Source: an uncultured Eubacteriaceae bacterium (GTDB lineage Bacteria > Bacillota > Clostridia > Lachnospirales > CAG-274). Taken from it: a stretch of 8,098 nucleotides of DNA. The notes beneath the pieces were generated by a model that worked only from the letters and a program-made list of their open reading frames with translations, had not been told where the DNA came from and ran no database searches. Positions 1 to 7,207 of the stretch are shown here, one piece after another. The position numbers were made by a program, and so were the translations under genes. Numbering within the stretch: position 1 is the first letter of the stretch; every line of letters begins with the position of its first letter. The DNA lies in the NCBI GenBank assembly GCA_946534775.1, contig CAMNCZ010000028.1, positions 1-8,098 on the forward strand. Reading direction: 5' to 3'.

Positions 1-1296
1 AAAGACTATATTGCCGAAATAAGCGGCGAAAAAGGCCTTACCGAGCCCGTCTATCTTTCAAACGAAACTATGGGCCGCGACCGTGAGGACAAAGAGGACT
101 ACAAACTTAAATATGAGATGTCCTTTTGCTTTAATAACGAGATAAATTTAATGGAATACTACCACAATTCCAGCTTTCTCGAACACGGCGGTTCACCCGA
201 TAAAGCGGTGCGTTCTGCCTTTGTTTCGGCCGTTGACAAGTATTTAAAGGATAATAATTTATACAAAAAAGATGAAAAGAAAATAACTTTTTCCGATATA
301 GAGGACAGCCTTATCATAGTAATAAACTCGTTTTCGACGGTTACAAGCTACGAAAACCAGACTAAAAAGTCGATAACAAACAAGTTTATCCAGGACAATA
401 TGACGGAGTTTTTAAAGAGCCGTCTTGAAATATATTTTATCGAAAACAAGGCAGATGCGGACAAGATAGCAAATCAGGTGATCATAAACAAAAGAAGCCG
501 CGAAACGGCCGAAAAGACCCGTGTAAATATAAAGAAAAAGCTGACGGGCAGTCTGGATATGAATAACCGCGTCGAAAAGTTTGTAAACTGCCGAACAAAG
601 GATGTTACAAGGCGTGAACTGTATATAGTGGAGGGCGATTCGGCACTCGGCAGCTGCGTTTTGGGCCGTGATGCGGAGTTTCAGGGTATTATGCCTATCC
701 GCGGCAAAATACTTAACTGCCTTAAAGCAAGCTATGAAAAAATATTCAACAGCGATATCATAACCGATCTTCTTAGAGTCCTCGGCTGCGGGGTCGAGCT
801 TAAAACCAAGCACAACAAGGACCTGAACAGCTTTGATATAAACAATTTAAGGTGGAATAAAATCATTATCTGTACAGATGCCGATGTTGACGGTTTTCAG
901 ATAAGGACCCTTGTTCTGACTATGATATACCGTCTTGCGCCGACACTTATAAAGGAGAAAAAGGTGTTTATAGCGGAATCGCCTTTATATGAGATAACAA
1001 GCGGCAAAAACACCTATTTTGCCTATACCGAAAAGGAAAAGGCGGATATACTTGCAAAAATAGGCGATAAAAAATATCATATCCAACGTTCAAAGGGTCT
1101 TGGCGAAAATGAGCCCGAGATGATGTGGCAGACGACGATGAACCCCGCAACACGCCGTCTTGTGCTGGTAATGCCCGAGGATGCCGAAAAGACATCAGTT
1201 GTATTTGATATGCTTTTGGGCGATGATCTAAAGGGCAGAAAACAGCATATCGAAACCGACGGATATAAGTATATAGACCTTACGGAGCTAAGTTAA
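1..1296 (+). CDS. parE: Type II DNA topoisomerase B subunit (topo IV/gyrase B-like), 5'-truncated by the window
   Basis: This is the C-terminal 431 residues of a type II topoisomerase ATPase/TOPRIM subunit. The frame is open from base 1, so the GHKL ATP-binding part lies outside the window. What remains starts in the transducer domain. It contains a QTK motif (YENQTKKSI, about 355-381) matching the ATP-contacting lysine loop. It then has a TOPRIM domain with EGDSALG (631-651, metal-binding Glu), PIRGKILN (about 694-717) and DADVDG (877-894, the Mg-binding acidic pair), followed by SKGLGE near 1093-1110. The family passes a second DNA segment through a break using ATP, together with the A subunit encoded 11 nt downstream. 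Signatures differ from the canonical ones: EGDSALG for EGDSAGG, DADVDGFQIRT for DADVDGSHIRT, and RSKGLGE for RYKGLGE. Membership of the family is certain. The parE rather than gyrB label is inferred from gene order and from the partner lacking a GyrA box. Confidence 0.93.
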   Translation, partial: KDYIAEISGEKGLTEPVYLSNETMGRDREDKEDYKLKYEMSFCFNNEINLMEYYHNSSFLEHGGSPDKAVRSAFVSAVDKYLKDNNLYKKDEKKITFSDIEDSLIIVINSFSTVTSYENQTKKSITNKFIQDNMTEFLKSRLEIYFIENKADADKIANQVIINKRSRETAEKTRVNIKKKLTGSLDMNNRVEKFVNCRTKDVTRRELYIVEGDSALGSCVLGRDAEFQGIMPIRGKILNCLKASYEKIFNSDIITDLLRVLGCGVELKTKHNKDLNSFDINNLRWNKIIICTDADVDGFQIRTLVLTMIYRLAPTLIKEKKVFIAESPLYEITSGKNTYFAYTEKEKADILAKIGDKKYHIQRSKGLGENEPEMMWQTTMNPATRRLVLVMPEDAEKTSVVFDMLLGDDLKGRKQHIETDGYKYIDLTELS

Positions 1297-1307
1297 GGAG
1301 CTTTAAA

Positions 1308-3521
1308 ATGGCAAGAAAAACAAAAAACGATTACGCGGATTTTGATAAAAACTATATACCGCAGAATATAACCGACACACTTGAACTTAACTATATGCCT
1401 TACGCCATGAGCGTTATCGTGTCGCGCGCACTGCCCGAGATAGACGGGTTTAAGCCCGCACACAGGAAACTGTTGTATACTATGTATAAAATGGGGCTTT
1501 TGAACGGCGCAAGGACAAAGTCCACGAATGTTGTGGGTCAGACAATGAAACTGAACCCGCACGGCGACCAGACCATTTATGAAACAATGGTGCGTCTTAC
1601 ACGGGGAAATGAGGCACTTTTGCACCCGTTTATTGACAGCAAGGGAAATTTCGGCAAACAGTATTCAAGGGATATGGCTTATGCCGCATCGCGTTATACC
1701 GAGGTGAAGCTGGATTCTATATGTAACGAGATTTTTAAGGATATAGACAAAGATACGGTGGATATGGTCGATAACTATGACGGTCAGCTGAAAGAACCCG
1801 TACTTTTCCCGACCACTTTCCCGAATATCCTGGTTTCCACAAACACGGGCATCGCGGTAAGTATGGCATCTTCGATATGCAGTTTCAATTTAAAGGAAGT
1901 TTGCAATACCACTGTCAAATATATCAAAAACCCAAATATAGATGTTAAAAAGTATCTTAAAGCGCCCGATTTTTCTACGGGCGGCGAACTTATATACAAC
2001 GAAAAGGAACTTGACAGCATCTACAACACGGGCAGGGGCAGTGTAAAGGTGCGTGCAAGATATCGCTTTGACAAGAAAAACAGCCTTATCGAGGTTTACG
2101 AGATACCTTATTCGACAAGTATAGAAATAATTATCGACAAAATAATAAGCCTTGTGAAACAAAACAAGATAAAGGAAATAAACGATATCCGAAATGAGAC
2201 GGATATAAACGGCCTTAAAATTGCGATAGATATAAAGCGAAATGCCGACCCCGACAAGCTGATGGCAAAATTATATCAGCTTACAACGCTTTCGGACAAT
2301 TTCAGCTGCAACTTTAATATACTTGTAAACGGCAGCCCCCGTACAATGGGCATAAAGCAGATACTTGATGCCTGGCTTGAATTCAGGACAGACTGCATAA
2401 GGCGCCAGACGGAATACGATCTTCAGAAAAAATGGGATAAACACCATCTTTTGGTCGGTCTGTCGCAGATAATGGTGGATATCGACAAGGCGATAAAGAT
2501 AATCCGCGAAACGGAAGAGGACAGTCAGGTTATCCCCAACCTTATGAAGGGCTTTGATATAGACAGGACACAGGCCGAATTTATTGCGGAGATAAAACTC
2601 AGAAACTTAAACAAGGAATATTTGCTTAACCGCATAAGCGAAATGGAGAGCCTTGAAAGCGATATTGCAAGGCTTAACGATATTTTAAGCGATGACAGCC
2701 TTATAAAAGAGATAATAGTGGAAGAACTCACTGCCGTTGCAAAGAAATACGGACAGCCGCGAAAGACCGAGATAATCTACGACGAAGAGCCCATCGACCT
2801 TACTTCGGATGATTTTATCGAGGACTACGGCATAACGCTTTTCCTTACAAAGCACAACTATTTCAAGAAAATAACGCAGGCATCTTTACAGGCATCCATA
2901 AGGACGAATTACGAGCATAAGCTAAAGGACGAGGACGAGATAATACAAAGCCTTGAAACCACAAACAAGGCCGATGTACTGTTTTTCTCGAGCAAGCAGA
3001 ATGTCTATAAAGTAAAAGCCTACGATTTGAGTGAGTGCAAAGCATCAAGCCTTGGCGAGTATCTTAATAATATGCTGGGTCTTGATGATGATGAATATAT
3101 AGTTTATCTTGCGGCCACGACAGATTATAAGGGCTATATGCTTTTCGGATACAGAAACGGCAAGATCGCAAAGGTGGATATGCAAAGCTATGATACAAAG
3201 CTTAACCGTAAGAAGCTGATAAATGCATACAGCGACAAATCCGAACTCACCGCGGCGATGTTCCTGCCCGAGGATAAGGATATAATCACGGTACGCGACA
3301 ACGACAAGGCAATGCTTGTAAATACGGCACTTATCCCCGCTAAGGCAACAAAAAGTACAGGCGGTATACAGGTCTATAATTTAAAGAAAAACAGCTTTAT
3401 GACCCGTATGCTCGATAAAGACGATTTTGTCAGTGAAGATATCGAATATTACCGCAGCGAGAAAATACCCGCAACGGGACATTTTATAAACGAAGCCGAT
3501 AAAAACGCAAACGGACTTTAA
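1308..3521 (+). CDS. parC: Type II DNA topoisomerase A subunit (topo IV/gyrase A-like)
   Basis: A complete 737-residue breakage-reunion subunit, which cuts and rejoins DNA through a tyrosyl-phosphate link as the partner of the upstream B subunit. The winged-helix domain spans about residues 30-150, with ALPEIDGFKPAHRK at 41-54, NPHGD at 83-87 and the catalytic tyrosine at Y130 in AASRYTEVKL. A tower-like region follows, with TGIAVSMASSI at about 180-190. A coiled-coil hinge at roughly 365-480 contains LESDIARLNDIL and ends in KKYGQPRKTEI, the usual exit of this domain. The C-terminal region from about 500 is a divergent beta-pinwheel with no GyrA box (QRRGGRG), which favours a topo IV-like over a gyrase role. 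Start: AAGGAG at 1295-1300 sits 7 nt before ATG 1308 and overlaps the B-subunit stop, indicating one operon. The quinolone-pocket region has two one-residue deletions against GyrA, and Q88 and E92 replace the usual Ser and Asp. Confidence 0.93.
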   Translation: MARKTKNDYADFDKNYIPQNITDTLELNYMPYAMSVIVSRALPEIDGFKPAHRKLLYTMYKMGLLNGARTKSTNVVGQTMKLNPHGDQTIYETMVRLTRGNEALLHPFIDSKGNFGKQYSRDMAYAASRYTEVKLDSICNEIFKDIDKDTVDMVDNYDGQLKEPVLFPTTFPNILVSTNTGIAVSMASSICSFNLKEVCNTTVKYIKNPNIDVKKYLKAPDFSTGGELIYNEKELDSIYNTGRGSVKVRARYRFDKKNSLIEVYEIPYSTSIEIIIDKIISLVKQNKIKEINDIRNETDINGLKIAIDIKRNADPDKLMAKLYQLTTLSDNFSCNFNILVNGSPRTMGIKQILDAWLEFRTDCIRRQTEYDLQKKWDKHHLLVGLSQIMVDIDKAIKIIRETEEDSQVIPNLMKGFDIDRTQAEFIAEIKLRNLNKEYLLNRISEMESLESDIARLNDILSDDSLIKEIIVEELTAVAKKYGQPRKTEIIYDEEPIDLTSDDFIEDYGITLFLTKHNYFKKITQASLQASIRTNYEHKLKDEDEIIQSLETTNKADVLFFSSKQNVYKVKAYDLSECKASSLGEYLNNMLGLDDDEYIVYLAATTDYKGYMLFGYRNGKIAKVDMQSYDTKLNRKKLINAYSDKSELTAAMFLPEDKDIITVRDNDKAMLVNTALIPAKATKSTGGIQVYNLKKNSFMTRMLDKDDFVSEDIEYYRSEKIPATGHFINEADKNANGL

Positions 3522-3549
3522 CGTCAATTTGTATCAAAAAAAATGAAAA

Positions 3550-3590
3550 ATTGTAAAAACTTTGTTAAATTTTAAACTAATATTGTAAAA
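3550..3590 (+). repeat. Pair of 9-nt direct repeats upstream of and overlapping the -35 box
   Basis: ATTGTAAAA occurs at 3550-3558 and again at 3582-3590, 32 bp apart, which is about three helical turns. The second copy contains the -35 box. Two copies in such AT-rich sequence could be chance, and a regulator site is only a suggestion. Confidence 0.35.
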
Positions 3591-3611
3591 TTTTAATTTA
3601 TCCTTTATAAT
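3583..3611 (+). promoter_or_regulatory. Sigma-A-type promoter for the LRR/zinc-ribbon genes
   Basis: TTGTAA at 3583-3588 (4 of 6 matches to the -35 consensus) is followed after exactly 17 nt by a perfect TATAAT at 3606-3611. It lies in a very AT-rich stretch and points at the gene starting at 3679. Transcription would begin near 3617-3618, giving a leader of about 60 nt. The -10 box lies inside the left arm of the inverted repeat at 3600-3652, and the -35 box is inside the second copy of a 9-nt direct repeat. The boxes are seen; promoter activity is inferred. Confidence 0.65.
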
Positions 3612-3652
3612 AATATCAAAGAACTATGTTCAAAAGTATTATTATAAAGGAT
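3600..3652. repeat. Perfect 16-bp inverted repeat with co-centred inner dyad, overlapping the promoter
   Basis: The left arm 3600-3615 (ATCCTTTATAATAATA) and right arm 3637-3652 are exact reverse complements across a 21-nt centre. Inside that centre, GAAC (3621-3624) and GTTC (3628-3631) form a second dyad. Both dyads share the same midpoint, 3626. The left arm holds the -10 box and the likely start site falls just inside the centre. Possible roles are an operator, a cruciform, or, if transcribed from the topoisomerase operon, an AU-rich hairpin followed by a T-rich tail (TTTCTTTATTT) acting as a weak terminator. Transcripts starting near 3617 would carry only the right arm, so a leader hairpin is unlikely for the downstream genes. 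Confidence 0.85.
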
Positions 3653-3678
3653 TTCTTTATTTAAGGGGGGCTTTTACA

Positions 3679-4626
3679 ATGAAAAAAGCTTTATCGGTTT
3701 TTGCGCTTTCCGTGCTGATGACGGCAGGGGCTTCTTTTACGGCACAGGCGCAGGATGTTAAGGTTTATGTAAACGAAACTTTGCTTGACAGCGGCGGGGC
3801 GTATCCAAGCGCTGTTATAATAAGCGACTATACCTATGTGCCGCTTGCGGAAATAAGCAATGCCCTGGGGTTTGAGTGTAATTGGATACCCGAGTCCAAA
3901 ACCATAATTATGTCGGGTATGAACAAAATAATTAAAATGCAGATAGGCAATAACCAAATGACAATAGAAGATACCGAATCGGGGGTCGAAGAAGAGTACG
4001 GTATACCTTCGGCACCGACTATTGTCAGCAGCAAAACTTTTGTGCCCGTAAGAACGGTCGCAGATGCTTTCAATGCATATACAAGCTGGGACGGAGACAC
4101 TAAATCCGTTTTCATTGCTTCGGGTGAGGGCGGCATTATCGGTGAAGACGGTGATTTCAACTGGACACTTTCAGACGGTGGTTTGCTGACGATATCGGGC
4201 AGCGGACCGATGCCGTTTTTTGACCTTGAAGCGCCCTGGACTTATGAATGTAAGGAAAGAGAGGGAAATATCCGTGTTAAAATAGAGGACGGTGTAACAA
4301 GCATTTCGTCAAATGCATTTAAAGGCATATCAAACCTTGAAGTTGTGGATATACCGTTCAGTGTTACCGAAATAGGCAATGATGCCTTTAACGGCTGTTA
4401 CTTGCTTAAAAAAGTGAATATACCTTATAATGTTGCTTTTATCGGCAACAGAGCTTTTGCCGACTGTACTGCGCTCAGCGAGGTTTCTGTTGCGGGTTCG
4501 GGCACCAATATAAGCACGGATGCATTTAACTACAGCGTAAATATCAAAAATGTAAGGGTCAAAAAAGGCAGCCCCGCAGACAATGCCGACCTTTATCCAA
4601 AGGGTGCACATATTTCGTATAATTGA
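3679..4626 (+). CDS. Secreted protein: copper amine oxidase N-terminal-like domain plus BspA-type leucine-rich repeats
   Basis: A 315-residue exported protein. Residues 1-24 are a Sec signal peptide: basic MKK, a hydrophobic core, and cleavage predicted after AQA at 22-24. Residues about 27-147 match the copper amine oxidase N1-type domain, with the duplicated pattern YTYVPLAEISNALG (51-64) and KTFVPVRTVADAFNA (119-133), each followed by a W-x(n)-K-x-I/V-x-I strand. Despite the name, this domain in Clostridia is a surface or cell-wall module with no oxidase centre, and none is visible here. A linker with LLTISGSGPMP (169-179) and APWTYE leads to about four BspA-like LRR_5 repeats of roughly 23 residues at about 205-294 (for example GVTSISSNAFKGISNLEVV). 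Such repeats commonly mediate binding. ATG 3679 has a strong purine-rich site (AAGGGGGG, 3663-3670) 8 nt upstream. No sortase motif, SLH domain or membrane anchor is visible, so it may be released or held non-covalently. The ligand is unknown. Confidence 0.88.
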   Translation: MKKALSVFALSVLMTAGASFTAQAQDVKVYVNETLLDSGGAYPSAVIISDYTYVPLAEISNALGFECNWIPESKTIIMSGMNKIIKMQIGNNQMTIEDTESGVEEEYGIPSAPTIVSSKTFVPVRTVADAFNAYTSWDGDTKSVFIASGEGGIIGEDGDFNWTLSDGGLLTISGSGPMPFFDLEAPWTYECKEREGNIRVKIEDGVTSISSNAFKGISNLEVVDIPFSVTEIGNDAFNGCYLLKKVNIPYNVAFIGNRAFADCTALSEVSVAGSGTNISTDAFNYSVNIKNVRVKKGSPADNADLYPKGAHISYN

Positions 4627-4627
4627 C

Positions 4628-4633
4628 AGAGGA
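4628..4633 (+). promoter_or_regulatory. Ribosome binding site that fixes the zinc-ribbon gene start
   Basis: AGAGGA lies 7 nt before ATG 4641, which is ideal spacing. An in-frame TTG at 4623 would overlap the upstream stop and place this site inside the coding region, so ATG 4641 is preferred. Confidence 0.75.
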
Positions 4634-4640
4634 TAACAAA

Positions 4641-5297
4641 ATGAAATACTGTAAAAGATGTTTCAGAAACATCACGGAAGATGTTATGGTTTGCCCGTAC
4701 TGCGGCAAAACCGACAAACTTATAGATTACGACAAGGAAAAGCGCGGCGAGGATTTCTCGTGCAACGACGATTCCACTTTTACAAGCCATATAAAAAGCG
4801 GCGACGCTTATGACACGGAGGAAAGCGGCGAAGATGCGGACACAGCTTACGGCAACACGAAGCATCACAATATAGACGACTGCGAAAACAGTGCCGAAGC
4901 CCCCGAAAGAGCCGATCCCGGCACACCGGGTGAAAATTTCAGCCGTTCTTTTACCTACCTTCGTTCGCTGCCGCCCGCTGTCCGTGCGGGAATTATAAAA
5001 AACACGGCGGATGATATAGAAAAGCGTTTCGGATATAACCCCGACGAAAGCGCAACAATAAACATAAACGGCAGGGAGATAACCGTGTCGCAGTTTAACA
5101 GGCTTAAAGACTTTTTCGATAAATCCGACCAATTGCCCGAAAAAACAAATATAAACAAAAATCAGGCGCTTACAACGGGTATTGTTATATGGCTTATCGT
5201 TACGATATTAGCGCCGCCGGTAGGTATATTTTTAGGTATTGCGGCCGCTGCGTTGTATACGAAAAGTCAAAAAAATAAAAACAATGACCAACACTAA
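4641..5297 (+). CDS. Zinc-ribbon protein with acidic linker and C-terminal membrane anchor, function unknown
   Basis: A 218-residue protein from ATG 4641. The N-terminus is a classic zinc ribbon, C4-x2-C7 and C18-x2-C21 (YCKRC ... VCPYCGK), which should bind one Zn. A low-complexity acidic linker of about 35-95 is rich in Asp, Glu and Ser, with two further isolated cysteines (C41, C81). A predicted folded segment of about 102-165 includes RSLPPAVRAGIIKNTADDIE and a TININGREITVSQFNRLKDFF stretch. Residues about 178-206 are strongly hydrophobic, forming one long or two short membrane segments split by APPVG, then a basic tail (KSQKNKNN). The zinc ribbon probably faces the cytoplasm. Such zinc-ribbon membrane proteins are common in Clostridia and mostly uncharacterised. 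It starts 14 nt after the LRR gene stop with no promoter or terminator between, so the two are probably co-transcribed. No catalytic motif was recognised. Confidence 0.82.
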   Translation: MKYCKRCFRNITEDVMVCPYCGKTDKLIDYDKEKRGEDFSCNDDSTFTSHIKSGDAYDTEESGEDADTAYGNTKHHNIDDCENSAEAPERADPGTPGENFSRSFTYLRSLPPAVRAGIIKNTADDIEKRFGYNPDESATININGREITVSQFNRLKDFFDKSDQLPEKTNINKNQALTTGIVIWLIVTILAPPVGIFLGIAAAALYTKSQKNKNNDQH

Positions 5298-5330
5298 GTA
5301 TCAAAATTAAATGTCAAAAAATATTAAGCA

Positions 5331-5336
5331 AAGGGA
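5331..5336 (+). promoter_or_regulatory. Ribosome binding site selecting a GTG start for the folate gene
   Basis: AAGGGA ends 9 nt before GTG 5346. The next in-frame ATG (5361) is 24 nt away, too far for this site, so the GTG start is preferred. It also keeps the conserved N-terminal helix complete. Confidence 0.65.
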
Positions 5337-5345
5337 TGAAAAATT

Positions 5346-5918
5346 GTGGATAAAGTAAAAATGCGTGAAAAGTACAAACTGATGCGTGATACTATGCACC
5401 AATCGGAAATTATGGACAAAAGCCTTGCGGCTGTAAATCGTCTTGTAGGTACGGACGCATATCAGCAGGCAGACTGGCTGTTTACTTATGTAAGTTACGG
5501 ATCGGAGGCGGATACCATCAGCCTTATAGAGACCGCACTTAAACAGGGAAAGAATGTTGCGGTGCCTATTCTCATAGATCCCCGCAAAAACAGAATGGTA
5601 TTCTGTAAAATAGAAAGCGTAAAAGAGCTTGTAAGAGGCCACTTTGGTATACTGGAGCCCGAATATAAGGAAGAAAAAGTGGTAGAGCCGACCGATAAAA
5701 CGCTTATGGTGGTGCCGGGTATTGCTTTTGATGTGAACGGGTACCGCTTGGGTCAGGGCGGCGGTTATTATGACAGATATCTTGCAGACCACAGATCTAT
5801 TGTAAATTACGGCCTTGCTTTTGAAGAACAGATAGTTGACAGAATTATGATAAACGGTTACGATATCCGTATGGACGGACTTGTTACCGACCTTAAAGTT
5901 TATAAGTGGGAGCATTAA
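5346..5918 (+). CDS. 5-formyltetrahydrofolate cyclo-ligase (5,10-methenyl-THF synthetase)
   Basis: A 190-residue cytoplasmic enzyme that uses ATP to convert 5-formyl-THF to 5,10-methenyl-THF, recovering a folate form that otherwise inhibits folate enzymes. The length is normal for the family. The signature [20 protein letters not shown] spans residues 124-143 (PG-x-AFD ... G-x-R-LG-x-GGGYYDR), forming the phosphate and folate site. The N-terminal basic helix ([11 protein letters not shown], 5-15) carries the usual ATP-contacting Lys/Arg. [11 protein letters not shown] (47-57) matches the conserved substrate strand, and EEQIVD (160-165) with DGLVTD (177-182) closes the fold. One deviation is YD at 172-173, where relatives usually have HD after a Pro-containing turn. 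It uses GTG at 5346. The gene sits 48 nt after the zinc-ribbon gene with no obvious terminator between, and 4 nt before proA. Bacterial names include ygfA and fau; none is asserted here. Confidence 0.93.
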   Translation: MDKVKMREKYKLMRDTMHQSEIMDKSLAAVNRLVGTDAYQQADWLFTYVSYGSEADTISLIETALKQGKNVAVPILIDPRKNRMVFCKIESVKELVRGHFGILEPEYKEEKVVEPTDKTLMVVPGIAFDVNGYRLGQGGGYYDRYLADHRSIVNYGLAFEEQIVDRIMINGYDIRMDGLVTDLKVYKWEH

Positions 5919-5922
5919 GTAT

Positions 5923-7161
5923 ATGAAAACCATAAAAGAAATAGGCGAAGCTGCGGTAAAAGCCAAAAGGGAACTTGCCGTACTCGGGACGGCGGATAAA
6001 AACAAAATTTTAAATGACTGCGCCGAGGCTTTGCGAAAAAACACCGACAATATTATAGCGGCCAACAAAGCGGACCTTGCAAATGCCGAAAAAAACGGTA
6101 TGAAAGCGTCTTTGGTAGACCGTCTTACACTTACCGAAAAGCGTATTGAAGATATGGCTGTCGGCCTTGAGCAGATCGCAAAACTGCCCGACCCGATAGG
6201 CGAATACCTTAACTCAAAAACCTTGCCAAACGGCCTTATCATCACACAAAAACGTGTGCCGATGGGTGTTATCGGCATAATTTACGAGGCACGCCCAAAT
6301 GTTACAAGCGATGCATTCGGCCTTTGCTTAAAGGCGGGCAGTGCGGTCATACTGCGCGGCGGCAGTGATGCGATAAATTCAAATAAGGCTGTTATAGCGG
6401 CTTTCCACAGTGTTTTGGATATTAATAAAGATATCGTTCAGCTTGTCGAGGATACTTCGCGTGAGTCGGCAAACGAAATGATGAAGATGAACGGATATAT
6501 CGATGTGCTTATCCCGCGCGGCGGTTCGGGTCTTATTCAAGCGGTCGTTAAAAACTCGACCGTTCCCGTTATTGAAACGGGTGTCGGTAATTGCCACGTA
6601 TTTGTTGATGAAAGTGCCGATATTGAAAAGGCTGTCAATATAATCGTAAATGCCAAGGCACAGCGCCCCGGAGTATGCAACGCGGCCGAAACTATGCTTG
6701 TTCACAAAAATATTGCAAAAGATTTTCTGCCAAAGGCAGCTGCGGCATTAAGGGAAAAAAATGTGGAGATTCGCGGCGATAAGGCTGTAAAAAGCATTGT
6801 TCCCGATGTTGTGGACGCACTTGAAGAGGATTGGGCGACCGAGTACGGCGATTATATACTTGCCGTAAAAGTAGTGGAAAGCGTTGACGAAGCGATAGAC
6901 CATATCGCAAAATATTCGACGGGTCACAGTGAAAGTATTGTCACCGAAAGCTACTTAAACAGCAAAAAATTTACCGAACGGGTGGATTCGGCTGCGGTTT
7001 ATGTAAATGCTTCAACGCGCTTTACCGACGGCAACGAGTTCGGCTTCGGTGCGGAGATAGGCATAAGTACGCAAAAACTTCACGCAAGGGGCCCGATGGG
7101 TTTAAAAGAACTTACAACAACAAAATACATTATTCTCGGCGAAGGCCAGATAAGACAATAA
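5923..7161 (+). CDS. proA: Gamma-glutamyl phosphate reductase (glutamate-5-semialdehyde dehydrogenase)
   Basis: A 412-residue cytoplasmic enzyme of the ALDH superfamily, the second step of proline synthesis: it reduces gamma-glutamyl phosphate with NADPH to glutamate-5-semialdehyde. The length is typical. [20 protein letters not shown] (111-130) and [18 protein letters not shown] (137-154) form the nucleotide-binding region. [12 protein letters not shown] (197-208) and [14 protein letters not shown] (216-229) follow. [15 protein letters not shown] (245-259) carries the catalytic cysteine C252. The C-terminal [20 protein letters not shown] is also characteristic. Start: ATG 5923 gives the standard MKTIKEIG beginning and has GGGAG (5908-5912) 10 nt upstream, inside the end of the folate gene. 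An in-frame upstream TTG at 5881 would add 14 unrelated residues overlapping that gene. The partner kinase gene proB is not in this window. Transcription should end at the hairpin directly after the stop. Confidence 0.97.
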   Translation: MKTIKEIGEAAVKAKRELAVLGTADKNKILNDCAEALRKNTDNIIAANKADLANAEKNGMKASLVDRLTLTEKRIEDMAVGLEQIAKLPDPIGEYLNSKTLPNGLIITQKRVPMGVIGIIYEARPNVTSDAFGLCLKAGSAVILRGGSDAINSNKAVIAAFHSVLDINKDIVQLVEDTSRESANEMMKMNGYIDVLIPRGGSGLIQAVVKNSTVPVIETGVGNCHVFVDESADIEKAVNIIVNAKAQRPGVCNAAETMLVHKNIAKDFLPKAAAALREKNVEIRGDKAVKSIVPDVVDALEEDWATEYGDYILAVKVVESVDEAIDHIAKYSTGHSESIVTESYLNSKKFTERVDSAAVYVNASTRFTDGNEFGFGAEIGISTQKLHARGPMGLKELTTTKYIILGEGQIRQ

Positions 7162-7163
7162 AA

Positions 7164-7198
7164 AAAGCGGCGGATATCATTTGTATGTCCGCCGTTTT
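7164..7198. terminator. Bidirectional intrinsic terminator between convergent genes
   Basis: CGGCGGA at 7168-7174 pairs perfectly with TCCGCCG at 7188-7194. The stem extends by T-G, A-T and T-A pairs around the 7-nt loop 7178-7184. A-rich sequence on the left (7161-7166) and TTTT (7195-7198) on the right lengthen the stem and supply a U-tract in both directions. It starts 2 nt after the proA stop and ends 9 nt before the stop of the minus-strand gene, so it can serve both. Confidence 0.9.
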
Positions 7199-7207
7199 AC
7201 GTTGTTT

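Noticed and set aside
3600..3652. Inverted repeat as the ends of a small insertion element
   Set aside because: The whole unit is only 53 bp, no target-site duplication is visible at its edges, and it coincides with promoter elements.
4623..4640. TTG start for the zinc-ribbon protein, giving six extra residues
   Set aside because: It would overlap the upstream stop codon and bury the well-spaced AGAGGA site. ATG 4641 fits better.
4623..4651. Perfect TTGACA that could be a -35 box before the zinc-ribbon gene
   Set aside because: No -10-like hexamer lies 16-18 nt downstream, and the hexamer is explained by the stop codon and leader region.
4593..5132. Open frame on the minus strand opposite the zinc-ribbon gene
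   Set aside because: The plus-strand product has a signature zinc ribbon, a good ribosome site and an operon context. The opposite frame has no supporting feature.
5299..5327. Possible promoter before the folate gene (TATCAA, 17 nt, TATTAA)
   Set aside because: Both boxes match consensus poorly and AT-rich sequence gives such matches by chance. Read-through from upstream is equally likely.
5881..5922. Upstream TTG start for proA
   Set aside because: It adds 14 residues not found in the ProA family and overlaps the folate gene. ATG 5923 gives the standard N-terminus.
5307..6278. Long open frame on the minus strand opposite the folate and proA genes
   Set aside because: Both plus-strand genes are unambiguous families covering the same bases, and the minus-strand translation is a low-complexity hydrophobic product with no recognisable domain, so it is a codon-bias shadow.
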